A stretch of DNA of 64,000 bases from Chlorella sorokiniana (GCA_025917655.1 CP084616.1:930001-994000), one strand, 5' to 3'; shown: positions 44,393-56,406, counted from the first letter of the stretch. Made by a program: numbers and translations. Notes: generated from the sequence alone by a model not told the origin.

Positions 44393-44807
44393 CGTCACAA
44401 AGCAGTGCCGACAGCTGCACCTTGACCTGTATGGCGGCGCAGCACCGCCAACTCAGGGCGTGTGAAACCGAAGACGACCGACTTGTGGGAATAATAATAG
44501 GAAACAGCGCATTAGATTAATGCACATCCTTTCCACACTGTAAAATTTGGCGCATCGAAAGGGGTGGCAAATGGTGTTAGGCACTGCGCGCAGCCCACTT
44601 TGCGGCGGCAAGCGGACCAGACCCTACAGGCCTGGTCCTGGCCAATTCGTTCCATCTGTTGGGTGCTGAGGTCCACAAATGCCCGAATGCAACCAAAGAA
44701 CCCCCCGTTCAGAGGAACTCTGCACTCTCGACCCCTTGGTATGGGCCCCTTCAACCGATACAGGTTTGCTCGCAAATTGAGCTACAGGCTAATTAACTCC
44801 AGCTGAG
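44393..44807. other. intergenic, nothing recognised
   Basis: 415 bases, AT-richer than average around 44470-44540. It is a probable 3' UTR and promoter. No tRNA-like cloverleaf or repeat was noticed. Confidence 0.4.
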
Positions 44808-45930
44808 ATGAAGGACGATCTTAGCTTCAATGACTGGGGCCTTGAGACTGAGTATCGCTTCAGCAGGCTGCACCAGACGCAAACTTGGGAGTTCCGGCTG
44901 CACCTCCTTCGCTTGATTGCTGGTTTGGTGGCCCTGGGGCGAACGAACGCTCTGGCGGCCATCCCAGGAGCCGCAGTGACTACTGGCTGCTTGGCAAGCC
45001 TTGCGTTACTGCTGTTGTCGAAACAAAGCAAGCTAAGGTAATTGGATAACAACCTGTAGCCAGCAGGCAGCGCAGGCAGGTCCTTGCACCCCCGGCCAGC
45101 TGCTCCTCCACCGCTGCGCCACCTCCCCTTCCTGTGAGCCAAGTGCGCATTGCCTTGCAGGGTCTCCTACGTGGGAACAATCATTTGTGAGCTTGTCATC
45201 TGCCTGGCGGGCTGCACAAGCCACCCGACACCGTTCTCTGGTCGCACGTCGTATGGCGCCGGAGGCGCACTGAGCACTGCCGCGCGGCTGGCTGCGAGCA
45301 GCGGCATGCTCTGGCTGGCCTTGCCTGCAGCCTTCACGCCCCTGCCCTTCAGGTGGGTCCCTTGGTTGCGCTCTGGCGATCTCTCAGAGCTGAGCTCTCA
45401 CGATCTGGCGGTCTTCCTGCGACCCAGGTTCTCACCTCGCTCCCTTGCCTCGTCTGCCGCAGGCTGCTCTTCCCCCCTCCTGGTTGCCCTGTCGTCCATC
45501 ATCCTCCTGCATCGGGACGCCATGTGCGCAGCTACTGAGATGCAGCAGGGCTACGCTTTGCTGCACTGCGGCTTGGGCTACCTGTTGCGGCCATTTTCGG
45601 CGGCGGCAGGGCCCTGGCGGCCGTGTGCGTGGCCTGCTGCAGGCGCCTTGCCGCACACCCCCGGTGGCTCTGCAGCACAGTCTACCAGCCCTGCGGCGTG
45701 TTGCTGAGCTGTCTGATCTGCGGCTATTGCGCGTATGCGGCAGAGCTGCAGCAGCGGCTGGCCTTCCTGCACAGCAGGCAGCGGGCGGGGATGGCGACGC
45801 CGGCTGGGAGCAGCCACCGCAACCCGGCAGCCGCCACACGTTCTGGCCCACCTTTGCCCTGCCCGCCACAGCCTTCCTCGCCCACTGCTACGTTTACAGC
45901 CCCGCATCATTCTTCGTCTCCGTTGAGTAA
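44808..45930 (+). CDS. multi-pass membrane protein, unknown family (A)
   Basis: Not recognised. Exon 1 (from 44808) reads MKDDLSFNDWGLETEYRFSR, then LHLLRLIAGLVALGRTNAL, GAAVTTGCLASLALLLLSKQ. Exon 2 reads VSYVGTIICELVICLAG, then SGMLWLALPAAFTPLPFR. Later exons carry LLVALSSIILLHRDAMCAAT, LHCGLGYLLRPFSAAAG, VLLSCLICGYCAYAAELQQR, and the end HTFWPTFALPATAFLAHCYV ... SFFVSVE. Five or six hydrophobic segments are visible. The frame changes between the segments after PFSAAAG and before the C-terminus, so the middle is unreliable. The N-terminal pattern (F-D/S-x-LE-EY-R) recalls the gene at 54082-56406. Confidence 0.5.
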
Positions 45931-46135
45931 TGCTGACTGTCTGCCTTCACACTGTGAGTTGGTCGTTGTCAGCACAGAGGCATGGCGGGACACGAGTTCT
46001 GGCCATGGCTGCCCAGCCGCCCCGGTACCCTCCGCACTGCCAATTGCTCCCACCATTCTACCTCCAAGCAGGCTCATGTGCGGATACCTTTTTACAGCAG
46101 AACGCAGGCAACCCAGGGAGGTAGGGCTGGCAGCG

Positions 46136-49100
46136 TCACGCGCGCACTGAACCGATGCCCCGCCGCATCACCTGCTGGCTGTGCTGCTGCTGCTGCGCGA
46201 TCAGCTCCAGCCGTCGCTGCTGCGTGGCCAGGCGCTGCTCCAGCTGCTGCATGTCCCGCGCCTGAGCCTCCACCTCATCCTGCGACGGCGGCAGGAAGGG
46301 CGGGCACAACGGGTTCTCGCCCGCTGCCTGCTGCAGGAGAGCCAGGCCCGGGCCCTGGGCCTTCCCGATCGTGGCCAGCAGCTCAGGCCTGCACCTGGTC
46401 CCCTCTGGGCGGCATGAGCGCAGGGCATCCCCCGCAAGCCCTGCCAGGACAGATCCCGGGACAGCCGTACAGCATCCCAGGCGTGGGCTGCGCCCCAGGG
46501 GGCCGGAGGCGCACCTGCTTGGCGTTGAGGGCCGCCACCAGCCCCCCGCTTCTCCTCCTCCAACGCGTCCAGCAGCAGGTAGATGGAGGAGGAGAGCTGC
46601 AGGGCGGCGGCGGGCGGCGCCGCCACGTCAGCGCCGCCGCCCGCCGCCGCTGCCGCAGTCGGCGGCTCGTACAGCGCTGCGGGCAGCAGCGCGGCCAGCT
46701 CGGGGGCAGGCCCCGTGCCGCCTCCTGCGGCTGCTGCTCCTGCTGCTGCTCCTCGGCAGCCTGCAGAGCCTGCAAGCTGATGAGGGCCGATGCCGCCGGG
46801 CCAGTCTGCACAGGCATCACAGCGACGGCGGCCGCCGCCCGCCCAGCTGCTCGCCTTCTGCCGGCGGCTGCTCCGTGCCCCGGGCTGCTGCCGCCGCCTG
46901 CGCCGCCTGCAGCGCCGCCTGCAGCTCCGCGCTGCTGCTGCGCGCTGCCGCCAGCTCAGCTTCCAGCCGGGCCACCTGTGCAGCGTGCCGCCGCCGCTCC
47001 TCCTCCACCTCCCACCCTGCTGCGAGGTGGGCATCCCCCTGCTCTCGCCGCTGCTGCTGCTGAAGGGGGCCTGAACCGCACGATCCGCCGCCTGCGCCCC
47101 TTGCGCCGCCGCAGCCGTCTGCTGCGCCGCCGCCAGCCGCTCCGCCAGCACCTTGGCCTGCTGCCGCGCTCGGCGCTTTCCTCCCGCAGCTGGCGCACTT
47201 CGGCCAGCAGGGCGCCGCTCTTCCGGGTGGCCGCCTCCAGCTGGGCCTGGAAGGGTTTGGGTGGGCGTGAGTGGGTGGGATGTGTTTGGCGGAAGGTGAG
47301 GTGTGGGTTGGTGGGAGGGGATTGGTGAGGGTGTGCACAGTCGTTCCTTGGTGGGGCCAGCTGCAGCTGAGGCTGAGCTGGTGGGTGGAGGAGTTCAAGG
47401 TGAAAGCATGCGAGCAGCATCTGCCAAAGTCGTGGCAAACGTGCTGCCGATGCGATCCGCATGCGTGGCTCGCCAGATGGGCAAGCCAAGGCTGCCCGGG
47501 CACCCCCGGTGTCTGCGGCACCTCCCCTCCTGCGCCGCCCGCCCAGCAACGCCACGCACAAGCAGCCCGGCCCGGCCCCGGCCGCCCCGCGCCCCCACCT
47601 GCATGGCGCGCGCCGCCTCCGACGCGCCGCTGGCCTGGCTGCGCTCCCGCAGGCTGCTGCTCTTCACCTGCAGCAGCTGCTCCTCCAGGGCCACAACCTC
47701 GGCGGCCAGCGACTGCGAGTGGGTGGGCAAGCGACGGTGGTGGATGGGCGAGTGGTGGTAGTGGATGGGTGGGTGGGGCATGTGTGTGGGGGTGTACGGG
47801 GGGGGCGCTGGCGGGCGGCACAGAGGACAATTACAAGAAAGCAAGCTGTTGGCAAAAGAAAGTGACCGGGCGGCAGAGCATCACGGCGGCGTTGGCAGCG
47901 GCGCCGCCGCAGGACCCAATGCAGCAGCGGCGGTCGCGGGCGCCAGCGTTGCGCCTCCAGCAAGCTGCGGCAGGCGCAAGCGCCCACCTTGGACCTGTCC
48001 TGGATCTCCCGGGCACTCAAGCGGTACGCGTCCCGCTCCGCCTGCGCCGCGTCCGCTGCCCCGCGCGCCGCCGCCAGCGCCCCCCGCAGCTCCTGCACCT
48101 CCCGCTGCAGGGCCTCCACCTGGGAGCCCTGCGCAGGAACAGGGGCGGGCAAGGGAACAAACAACAACAACAGAGCGTGTGTGGGTAGGTGGGTGCGTAC
48201 GTTTCAGGGGGAGGGGATGAGTGGGCGTGTGAGTGGCAGGGGGTGTTGAAGCCAGGCTGCGCGGCATTGAAACCCTGCAGGGTTAACCCAGCGGGCGGTG
48301 CGGCCATGCCCGGGCATGTACCTGCTCGTTGTACCGTCGCGTGATCGCCTCGTTCTCCTGCGCCAGGCTGTCCGCCAGCTTGGCCTGCTGGTCCAGGGTG
48401 CGCTGCGGATGGGGGTGGGGGAAGATGATAAGACGATAAGCGGATGGTCCAGGTATAGGTTGGCAGGAATGGCTGCAATAGATTCCCGACCCTCCACTGC
48501 TGCAGCCCCTTCTGAAAGAAGACCCCCTGTCGAGCACCCACCCCCGCTCACCTACCCATCCCTGCCCCCCACCCACCCCCACCCACCTGCAGCACAAACT
48601 TTTCGTCCGTCAGCTCGTCGATGTGCTGCTGCAGGGCCTTGAACTCAAGGGCACGAGCCTGGGAGGTGAGTGCCCGCGGGCGGCCGCCGCCGCCTGGCGC
48701 CGCCGATGAGGCGAGCGAGGCGGCAGAGGCGGCGTCGCTGGCCTGCCGCGACAACAGCGGCGTGGTGACGACGCCGCTGGGCAGCCCGGCGGCGCCGTTG
48801 ATGGCAGGGGCATGGCCGGGGTCATGGGTGCCGTTAGCAGGCCCCTGTATTGCCTCCCCTCCACCTGCACAGCCGGCCGCGGCAGCCCCACCCCCACTGC
48901 TTCCGCTGGAGCCGTGCTTGGGCGCTTCCAGCGTTGGCCGCCCTGCTGCAGGCGCCAGCGGCTGTGGCAGCGCCGCCGCTGGCGAGCCGTCAGGATCACC
49001 ATTTTCGCGGCCCTCTTCCGCCGCCTCCTTGCTGGGGGAGGCATACACATCCGACAGCTGCGAGTACCCTGCAGCCCAGCTGGCGGAGCTGCCGCTGGCA

Positions 49101-49335
49101 GGAGGTGGTGCAGGTGCAGCCGTGGCGGCCGCCGTGGCCGTCGCTGCAGCTGGGTCCGCCCGCGTGGGCAGCCAGCTCGGCCGGCTGCTCGCGCCAGCGC
49201 CCGGGCCGCCAAACAAGGAACCAAATTGGCTGGCGCCGCTGCTGCTGCCCGCAGTTGTGGGCCCTGCATCGGGTGGTGCCACTGGCACAGACTCTCGATG
49301 TCGAATGGCATCTCGAGCACTGTAGGAAGCCGCAC

Positions 49336-49373
<38 letters not shown>

Positions 49374-49992
49374 TCTGCTGCTGCTGGCGCTGCGTCTACC
49401 CGTGCAGCCGCAGCCGCGCTGGTGGAGCCGTTGGCATCAGGCGCCTCCGAGATGCCCCCTGGCTCCCAACTCAAGGTGGAGGCGGGCCGCAGTTGCCTCG
49501 ATTGCTGCCCCAGCAGCGCATCAACACTGCCCCTGGTGGCAAAGCTGGCAGCACCTGAGGCGGCATGGCCTTGGTTCAAGGCAGGGCTGCTGTCCGCAGG
49601 GCTGAGAGATGCTTCTGAAGCAGCGACAGACTCCAGAGCAGGCGCTTCAGGCCGTTGATAGCCTGTGACCAAGGTGCTGGGCGGCGCTGCAGGCCGTGCC
49701 GGCAGCGCTCGAGCATCCGCCTGGGGAAGCAGCGCCGCACCAACGGGAGGAGCGGCCTTGGTGCCAGCGGCTTCCTTGGCGCCGTGAGCACCTGCTGCTT
49801 TGGCCGCCGCTTTCTGCCTTCGAAACTCTTCGAGCTGTAGCCGAATCGGGGCAGGGAACAGCGAAAGAGAATGCCAGTCAGCGATCCTGCAGCACTGCAG
49901 CCACTTTCGAGCAGCATTGCAAGCTTACAACTCCTCACCTTGCGTCTGCCGGCTGCCGCCAGCTCTGCTCGCGTGAGGGTTGGGGCTGTCAT
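46136..49992 (-). CDS. BLI: BLISTER-like coiled-coil protein
   Basis: In plants BLISTER is a coiled-coil partner of the Polycomb protein CURLY LEAF, also tied to endomembrane and stress responses. The start is at 49992 (MTAPTLTRAELAAAGRRK); an ATG at 50004 is an alternative. Exon 2 starts LEEFRRQKAAAKAAGAHG, the hallmark N-terminus of the family. A long disordered Ser/Ala/Gly/Pro region with a Gln run (49340-49369) follows. Then comes the signature coiled coil: FKALQQHIDELTDEKFVLQ, RTLDQQAKLADSLAQENEAI, QVEALQREVQELRGALAAAR, LLAEVRQLREESAERG, RLEAELAAARSSSAELQAAL. The last exons read FLPPSQDEVEAQARDMQQLE, RLATQQRRLELIAQQQ. Several exons of 60-120 bases are separated by G/T-rich introns. Assignment rests on both the N-terminal and the HI-L--EKF-LQ motifs. 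A chromatin role in the alga is not shown. Confidence 0.78.
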
Positions 49993-50004
49993 CTCGAAAT
50001 GCAA

Positions 50005-50321
50005 AGCCTGGAGTCTTATGGCTATGTCATGCTGTCAGAAGAGATCCCTATGCAGGACAGGAACAGATTGACCGTTTGCAGGCTCGATGCAGCCATTCTG
50101 GTTGTGAGGCACTACCGCAGAGGGTGTGAGTGTACTTGTGCATCTCTTTGCTCTGTCCCATGCTTTGTTCGATATGCGGTGGCTAAGACTGCTCCTTACA
50201 TTGTGGCGAGGCATGCTTGCACGGCTGCAGGCGATGCTGGGGGTAAAACTTGACGATCGATCGCGTTAAGGACGATCGGTTGGCTGCCTTGATCTTACGA
50301 CAGTCTGATGTATTTGTGCAG
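50005..50321. other. divergent intergenic region; PEX22 first exon may lie here
   Basis: About 320 bases between BLISTER (-) and the first certain PEX22 exon (+). An open frame from 49999 (MQSLESYGYVMLSEEIPMQD) with a GT donor at about 50126 could be a first exon of PEX22, but it overlaps the BLISTER start region. This is undecided. Confidence 0.35.
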
Positions 50322-51673
50322 GACACCAGCAGCACGACTCTGGCTCTCACCGGCGTGTTGGGGCTGGCAGCCGTCTTGTATGCCCTGTATCACCTGAGGG
50401 GAGGCGGAGGTGAGCATGCAGACGCGGAATTGTTGGATTCAGCGAGCGGTATCTCTCCCTCTCTACACCATGCACTGCTGCCACCGCCGAGTTGCTGCCG
50501 CTGCCGCTCAGGAGTAGGTGGTCCCAAGTCAGGTTGCGTCCCTGCTTCCCTTGTGCCTGCAGAGCGGAAGCCTGATGACCACGACCCACAGCAGGGCCAG
50601 CAGCAGCAGCAGCAGCCAGCGGACGACCCCAGCAAGCCGTCCACCTCGGGGCAGCAGGCGCCTGCTCCCCGCCCCGCGCCGGCCAGCGCGGCTGCCGCGG
50701 CGGTGGCGAGGCGGCTGGCGGGTGCGCATCGTGACCATGTCTGTGCTGGGTGTGCTGCTGGAGGAGCGCGACCCGGGGCAGCTGGGGAGGCCGCCAGCGT
50801 GCTGCCCGGGGCCGTAGGTGGGCGGCGCCTGCTTCCCGTGCTGCTGCGGCCCCGTGGATCACAAGGCGGCCTCTGGATGCCGGCACCTCCACTGCTTGGG
50901 ATTCAGGCCGCCATGCCTTCTGGCGGTGCGCTGCTGCCCATGCATGGCGGCATGCGCCCGGCCCTCACTGTCCGGGCGCCCCAGCTGCCACCAACGCCCT
51001 TCCCTGCCCGCAGAGCTGGCGCGAGAGGTGGCGCGCCTGTGCCCCCCCCGCCCGGCTCCGGCCTCTACCTGATGTGCCAGGTGGAGGACGATGTGGGGGA
51101 GGCGGTGGTGCGCGGGGCGCTGGAGCACGCGGGCATGCTGGGCCCCGGGCCGGGACAGATACCGCCGCACAGGTGCGCCTTCTTGGGGGAGGGGGGTGCT
51201 GACGGAATTGGGGACAAGTGCGGCATGGAGCATGCGGCTGGCACCTGGCTGAGCGCTGCTCCGCAGCGGGCAGAGCGGCAGGGGGATGTGCTGGTCGGCC
51301 GGGCCACGCTCGCTGCCGGTCCGCCCACCGCGTGTGTCGCCCCGCCCCCTGCAGGCTGCTGTTCTGCGAGACCGCTGTGGGCAAGATGTCGTTTGTGCGC
51401 CAGCTGGAGGCGCAGCTGCACATCGACGGCACCCCGCAGACGGTGTCTGACCTGCAGCGCTTTGTGAAGCAGCTCGTGCTTGTGGCACCCAGCAACGCGG
51501 CGGCCGCGCTGCCCGAGGCCGCCGCCCGCCCGCTCGCCGCAGGCAACGTGCAGCATGCGCCGACGCCGCAGCGGTCATGGGGCTGCCGGAGGCATGAAAT
51601 GTGGCCCGGAGGCCAAGCTGCCCCCTGCCGCACAGCTCCGTTTGACTGGCTGCTGATGCGCGGCGATGCATGA
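50322..51673 (+). CDS. PEX22: peroxin PEX22
   Basis: Peroxisomal membrane anchor that recruits the ubiquitin-conjugating enzyme PEX4 for PEX5 recycling. The first certain exon (acceptor ends 50321) encodes an N-terminal TM segment, TTLALTGVLGLAAVLYALYH, then a Gln/Pro/Ala linker. The PEX4-binding domain is RIVTMSVLGVLLEERDPGQL, EAASVLPGAV, YLMCQVEDDVGEAVVRGALE, HAGMLGPGPGQIPPH, and LLFCETAVGKMSFVRQLEAQ with HIDGTPQTVSDLQRFVKQLV. These match plant PEX22 strand by strand, including FVRQLE--W/LHID. The frame slips twice: near 50712 (one base in excess) and at GGGG 50784-50787 (one short). The C-terminal tail after LVLVAP is longer than in plants. The start codon is not located. Confidence 0.83.
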
Positions 51674-51909
51674 GAGTTCTGCACAGAAACTGAGCTGTTG
51701 ACACGAGTTGCAAGCTTAAACCTCCCATTCTTGGCTTGAGATGCAACGGGGAGGCAGACAGGCAGCAGGAAGACGAGCGAACAGGCACACAGGGGCGGCC
51801 ACAGATGGGCGGCAGGTCCGCATCATGCCCAGCACGGTCAAAGCTATTCGCCGGAACCGCCGCCGCGTGCTTTGATCTTCAGTGCGCAGCTACTGTTGCA
51901 ACAACAACC

Positions 51910-53602
51910 ATGCGTGCTGCTAAGCTGCTCCTCGGGCTGCTTGCCGCCGGCTTGCTGGTTGCGCCTTCCCTGGCGGTCGAGGGACTGTCGAACAAAGACA
52001 TCGAGACGGTCATGGTGCAGTTCATCACCGATCTCAGCAAGAGCCTCGCGCAGGCCTCGCCCAAGCGGCGCCTGCTCTCCTCCGGCAGCGAGGCAAGCGG
52101 CAGCGGGCCGCGGGCGGCGTGCGCAGAGTGCAGTGCAGCTTCTGCAGAATTCTGACATCAGACTCCGCCTGTTCCAGATTTCCCTATATTGACATACATC
52201 CGCGTAACAACATGTGAAGCTTACAACCACACCTGGCCTGCCGTCCTGTGCCGCCCCTCCCCTCCCCGCAGTCTGTCAGCGAGTTCCTGAGCGGCCTCTA
52301 CGGCGCCAACTGGGCCACCGCCCTGCCCAGGTCCTGGTCCGCCCCCTCCTTCGACTGGACCCACCTGGGGAGTTCGGTGAGCTCCTCGCGCTGGGGCAGC
52401 CGCCGACGGCACACGCCGCCGCCCGGCTGGCTGCCCTTGCCGCCCGAGTCACCTTCCTTCACGCGTGGCCGCCCCTGCTTGCTTGCCCCTCGGGCCCTTG
52501 GCCCTTCACCGACCTGCCCTTCACCGACCTCCCTTCCCTGCCTGCAGAGTACAGCAACGACCTGGGGGACTTCCTGGCGCAGCACGACCTGGCGGACATG
52601 GCCCACGTCACCTCCCTGCAGGACCTGCGCGACAAGGCGGCCACCATCGAAGCCGCCTTCTGCACCAACGAAACGTGAGGCCGCCAGCCCGCAGCCGGCG
52701 CCCTGCCCTTGCGCTCGGTGCTGCGCAGCAGAAAGCCGGAAGTGCAGGCTGCAATGGGCAAGGCAGCACGGGAATGGCAGGCGGGCGGCGGCGGCGCTCG
52801 TGGCCGGTCGTCTTCCCCGCACGGCCGCCCGCTGTGCTGCCGCCAGTCGCTCTCAACTCCGCATCCTGCCCCGCATCCTGCCCCGCCCTGCAGTTTCACC
52901 CCCGCCAAGAAGGTGCCCGCCTCCTGCACCGGCCCCGAGGTCAAGATTGAGCTGGTGCCCAAGGTCTGCGCCGTTCAGGAGCACACCAAGCAGGTGGGCC
53001 GCCCGCAGCGTGCACGGCACGCGCGTGCCGCACCCTGCCAGCCTTGCCCTGGCCCCGCTGAGCTGGGAGCTCTCGTGTAGCGCACTGCCCTGCTGACCCC
53101 ACCCGCCTCTGCACTGGCTTCAGACTCGGCACCGCCCACCCAACCATTGCATTTCCCTCCCTTGAGTGCACCTCCCTCCCGCCCCCGGCTCCAGGTTGTG
53201 TGCGACCCCGCCCGCCTCGTGCTGGTGAAGACCCCGGGCTCCTGCACGCACAAGCACAAGAGTGCCTCTGAATGGAAGGGCAAGGTGGGTGGCCGGCCCA
53301 TGCGGGCAGCCAGCCAGCCAGGAACAGCCGCCAATACAAAGCTTGCATGCACGTGGCCCGAGAGGAGGCTGGCTGCGCCTGCTGCCTGCGCAGGAATGCA
53401 AGATCGACGGCACCGTTGGGTTGGTGGACGAGCAGACGATTGGCGGCGCCGTCAAGCTCATCGACCTGCCTTCCCACCTGTACAGCGATGATGTCGTTGA
53501 GACGAACCTGTCGGCCGAAGTGCCCGCACCCGCGCCCACCCCGCGTCAGCGCCGGCGGCCCAGCCTGTGCCCGCCCCTGCGCCCGCACCCGGCCCAGTGT
53601 GA
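51910..53602 (+). CDS. secreted Cys-rich protein, unknown family
   Basis: The start at 51910 gives a clear signal peptide (MRAAKLLLGLLAAGLLVAPS, LAVEG). Exons then read LSNKDIETVMVQFITDLSKS, SVSEFLSGLYGANWATALP, EYSNDLGDFLAQHDLADMAH, FTPAKKVPASCTGPEVKIEL, VPKVCAVQEHTKQ, VVCDPARLVLVKTPGSCTHK, and ECKIDGTVGLVDEQTIGGAV. It ends in a Pro/Ala tail, VPAPAPAPGPV-stop, after one missing C in CCCC 53539-53542. There are no TM segments past the signal. The spaced cysteines suggest disulfides. It is probably secreted or vacuolar. The intron after SSGSE appears to use a GC donor at 52093. No domain is recognised; the paired C-x-V/D pattern looks like a cell-wall or vacuolar protein, by inference only. 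Confidence 0.65.
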
Positions 53603-54081
53603 TCTGCATGCCAAGATGATGCAGTGCGCTGGCCTGGCTCTGTATCCCCAGAGCGGCGCTGGCTGCCGCTTACTGCTGCCGGGCGCTGCTGGCTGCTCAA
53701 GCAGCCAGGAGTCGGTGCTGTGTTTAGGCGCTCACTTTGCGTGAGCTAGCTGCTTGCAGCAACCCATCCCACCTGCCTGTCCTTCGTGCCCTGCCTTGCT
53801 GTTCTATTGAGCTACGATTGAGATTGTCAAGTTAAGATGCAAAGGCACAGTAGGCACGCAACGCCAACAGGCAGGACAAGCTTGTGCATGCGCATCTTGG
53901 CTCTGTGGCAAGGTGCTAGCTGCAGGGAGTTCCATGACGCTGCCTGGTGCCTTCGAGCAGCAACGCCAGCACAGATCCACTGCCCGTCAGCCCTAAGGCA
54001 GGCCAGCAGGGGTGTTGTGTCGGCCATCTTCCATCCACACAAGCGCAGCGACGACTGCCTGCAGTGCGGGTGTGATGCTGA
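53603..54081. other. convergent intergenic region, nothing recognised
   Basis: About 480 bases, 3' UTR territory of two convergent genes. AT-richer at 53800-53835. No repeat or motif was seen. Confidence 0.4.
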
Positions 54082-56406
54082 TCAGAGTTTGCTGCTGCAC
54101 GAGTTGCTCAATCGGTGCTGCTGGGCTACCTGCGTCTGGGCACAGTCTTGATGTGAACAGCCTTGGGCAAGGCAGCCACAGCCACAGACCTGCCAGGCCA
54201 GAAGGCAGATGTAGGCGAAAATAAGGGCCCAGGGGGCCCAGCTAAGGGCGGTGCCGTCGCTGCCGAGCAGCTGCCGCTCCGCAGGAGTCAGGCGCGCGCG
54301 CGCGGCGGCGTGCAAACCTGGGAGCAATGCGCGGGAGGGGGAGGGTTGCGCCGCCGCCCGCGGCGTGGGCTGATGGCAGCCACGGATTGGCGGCACCGCT
54401 GGATATGGTGTCCCGCCGGAAACTTTGCACGGTCTCCGCCCCGGCGCGGCTGCTGCCCACCTGGAGCGTGCGCTGCGCTCGTCGGCGGCCACCGCCGCCG
54501 TGGTGAGCACAAAGCCGAGGCAGATGGCGGCCCAGGTGCCCAGGGCTTGGCAGGGGTCCAGGGAGGCTGGGAAGCCGGGCTGCGCAGCACGCGTGCACGT
54601 GCCGCAGTCAGTGATTGAACCAGCGATTGGAAGACCTCCCTCATCCCGTGTTTCGCCAGCCTCCGCAGGCCAGTCGCACCCAAAAGCAGCGTACCTCCCG
54701 CTTGGAGGGCTGCACGCTGCCGCCACCGTCGGGCCGCCACCGCCCGCGCCCCCCCGCCCGCCCCCGACACACAACCACCAGCCCACCCTCACCCATCCAC
54801 CCACCTGCTGCCCTTTGATGCCGGCCCCCAGGTAAAGGGAGGCGGAGAGAAGGGAGGTGAGGCGACCTGCCAGCCTGCCCAGCACCTCATGTGCCTGCGT
54901 GGAGACAGGGACAGCTCAGCAGCTGGTGCATGCAGCGATGGAGGGCTCGCAACCGGCGAAACCTTCGGTCAACAACAGTGGACCATGCAAGGAGCAGGTC
55001 CAGGCTGGGCTGGTGGGACCCACGCCCACACGTGCCTGCGGCGCTTTGAAGAACGGAGCAGCGCAGTGGGCCTCCGCATCCCGCGCTGCGCGAGCCACCA
55101 ACACCAGCTGGGCAGGTGATGTGGGGGAGGGAGGGGTGCGCGCGTGCAGTCATAACCGTCCTGAAAAGACGGCGACCAATCCGATGGCACGGAGGAGGGT
55201 GGAACCACAGGCATACACCACAGTGCCCAATGCCTTGCCAGTCGCCGGCCCCGACTGGCGGCTGTCAGCCGCTGTCCCGCTCCTGCGTCCCATCAGTGCC
55301 TCCCAGGCCCACTTGGAAGCTGCGCTGCCCACCCACCTCCCACCTGAATGGGAACATTGAAGATGAGGTCTCGCCAGCCCAGCCCCGTCACCAGCATGTA
55401 GGGCAGGCGCAGAGCGACGGCCAGCTCCCACAGCACGCGCAGCGTGCCGGGGCCTGCAGGGCGCAGGGCTGGACGACGCCAGGCTGAGCCAGCGGGTGGG
55501 GTGCCTCGCACCGGGAGGCGCCAACGCTCGCACAGGCTGCGCATGCGCGGCAGGAGCAATGCGAGGGCGGGCCTGCGCCGTGCCTTGCCTGCGTGGCGCC
55601 TTCAGCGGGCTGGAGGAGGCGCAGGCCCTCCCCGGCGGGTGCACCGCAAACACGACCTTGGTGAAGCCGATGATCCAGGTCCTGAGCGCACGTGGTGTGA
55701 AGTTGTGGGCTTGTGGCGTCCACACACGTGTGTGTGAGAGCCACGCAACGCCAGAGCTTTGGGCAGCCCGCAGCGCTGCCGTAGCGCAGCCCCCTTTGCT
55801 TGTGTGCGTTCGCACCTGTACTGCGAGTAGAAGTCCCGCCCCACTGCCGCCATCACGTACACGGGCTTGAGGCCCACTGCCGCCATCCACACCGTGGCCT
55901 TTGCCAGCGCCAGGGGGACGCACCCAGGAAACTGCGGAGAGCGGCGGCAGCGCGCAGCAGCATGTGTGGCATTGCAAATGTCTGCCCCGCCACTGCCTGG
56001 GCGTGCGAGGCCAGCCGATGGTGGCCGGTACAGGTGCGTGCAGCGCACAGCGGGGCACCCATCTGCAGCCTGCAGCAGCACTCGGCTGGCGGCAGGGCTC
56101 ACCGCCACACGTCGTGCGCCCACAGGAGCACAAACAGGGCGGCGCTCCACACTGGAGGGGCAGCAGTGGTTTGTGCTGGGCTTCAGCCCTCTGGGTGTGC
56201 TCAAAAGTGAGCCGGCCACTGCCCTGGCAGGCAGCAGGGGCAGGTACCCTAACGGGGGGATTATTAGGCAACTGGCCGGTTTGGGGGTCCCACCGCTGCC
56301 GTGCGCCCAACTCACTGTCTGCCCTGGCCAGGTGCCCCCTCCTCTGCCTCTGGTACTCGCCCTCCAGCTCTGTGCTCGCAAAGCGCTGCCAGGGGCCCAG
56401 TAGCAT
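54082..56406 (-). CDS. multi-pass membrane protein, unknown family (B)
   Basis: Not recognised. The candidate start at 56406 reads MLLGPWQRFASTELEGEYQR, followed by RGHLARADSE. Hydrophobic exons follow: VWSAALFVLLWAHDVWR, CVPLALAKATVWMAAVGLKP, TWIIGFTKVVFAVHPPG, LRVLWELAVALRLPYMLVTG with LGWRDLIFNVPIQ, HEVLGRLAGRLTSLLSASLY, ALGTWAAICLGFVLTTAAVA, and ALSWAPWALIFAYICLLAW before a Cys-rich end. About six or seven membrane spans are visible. Splice sites are plausible but the exon chain is not fully resolved. The beginning (W-F--LE-EY---R) resembles the membrane gene at 44808, so the two may be distant relatives. Confidence 0.5.
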
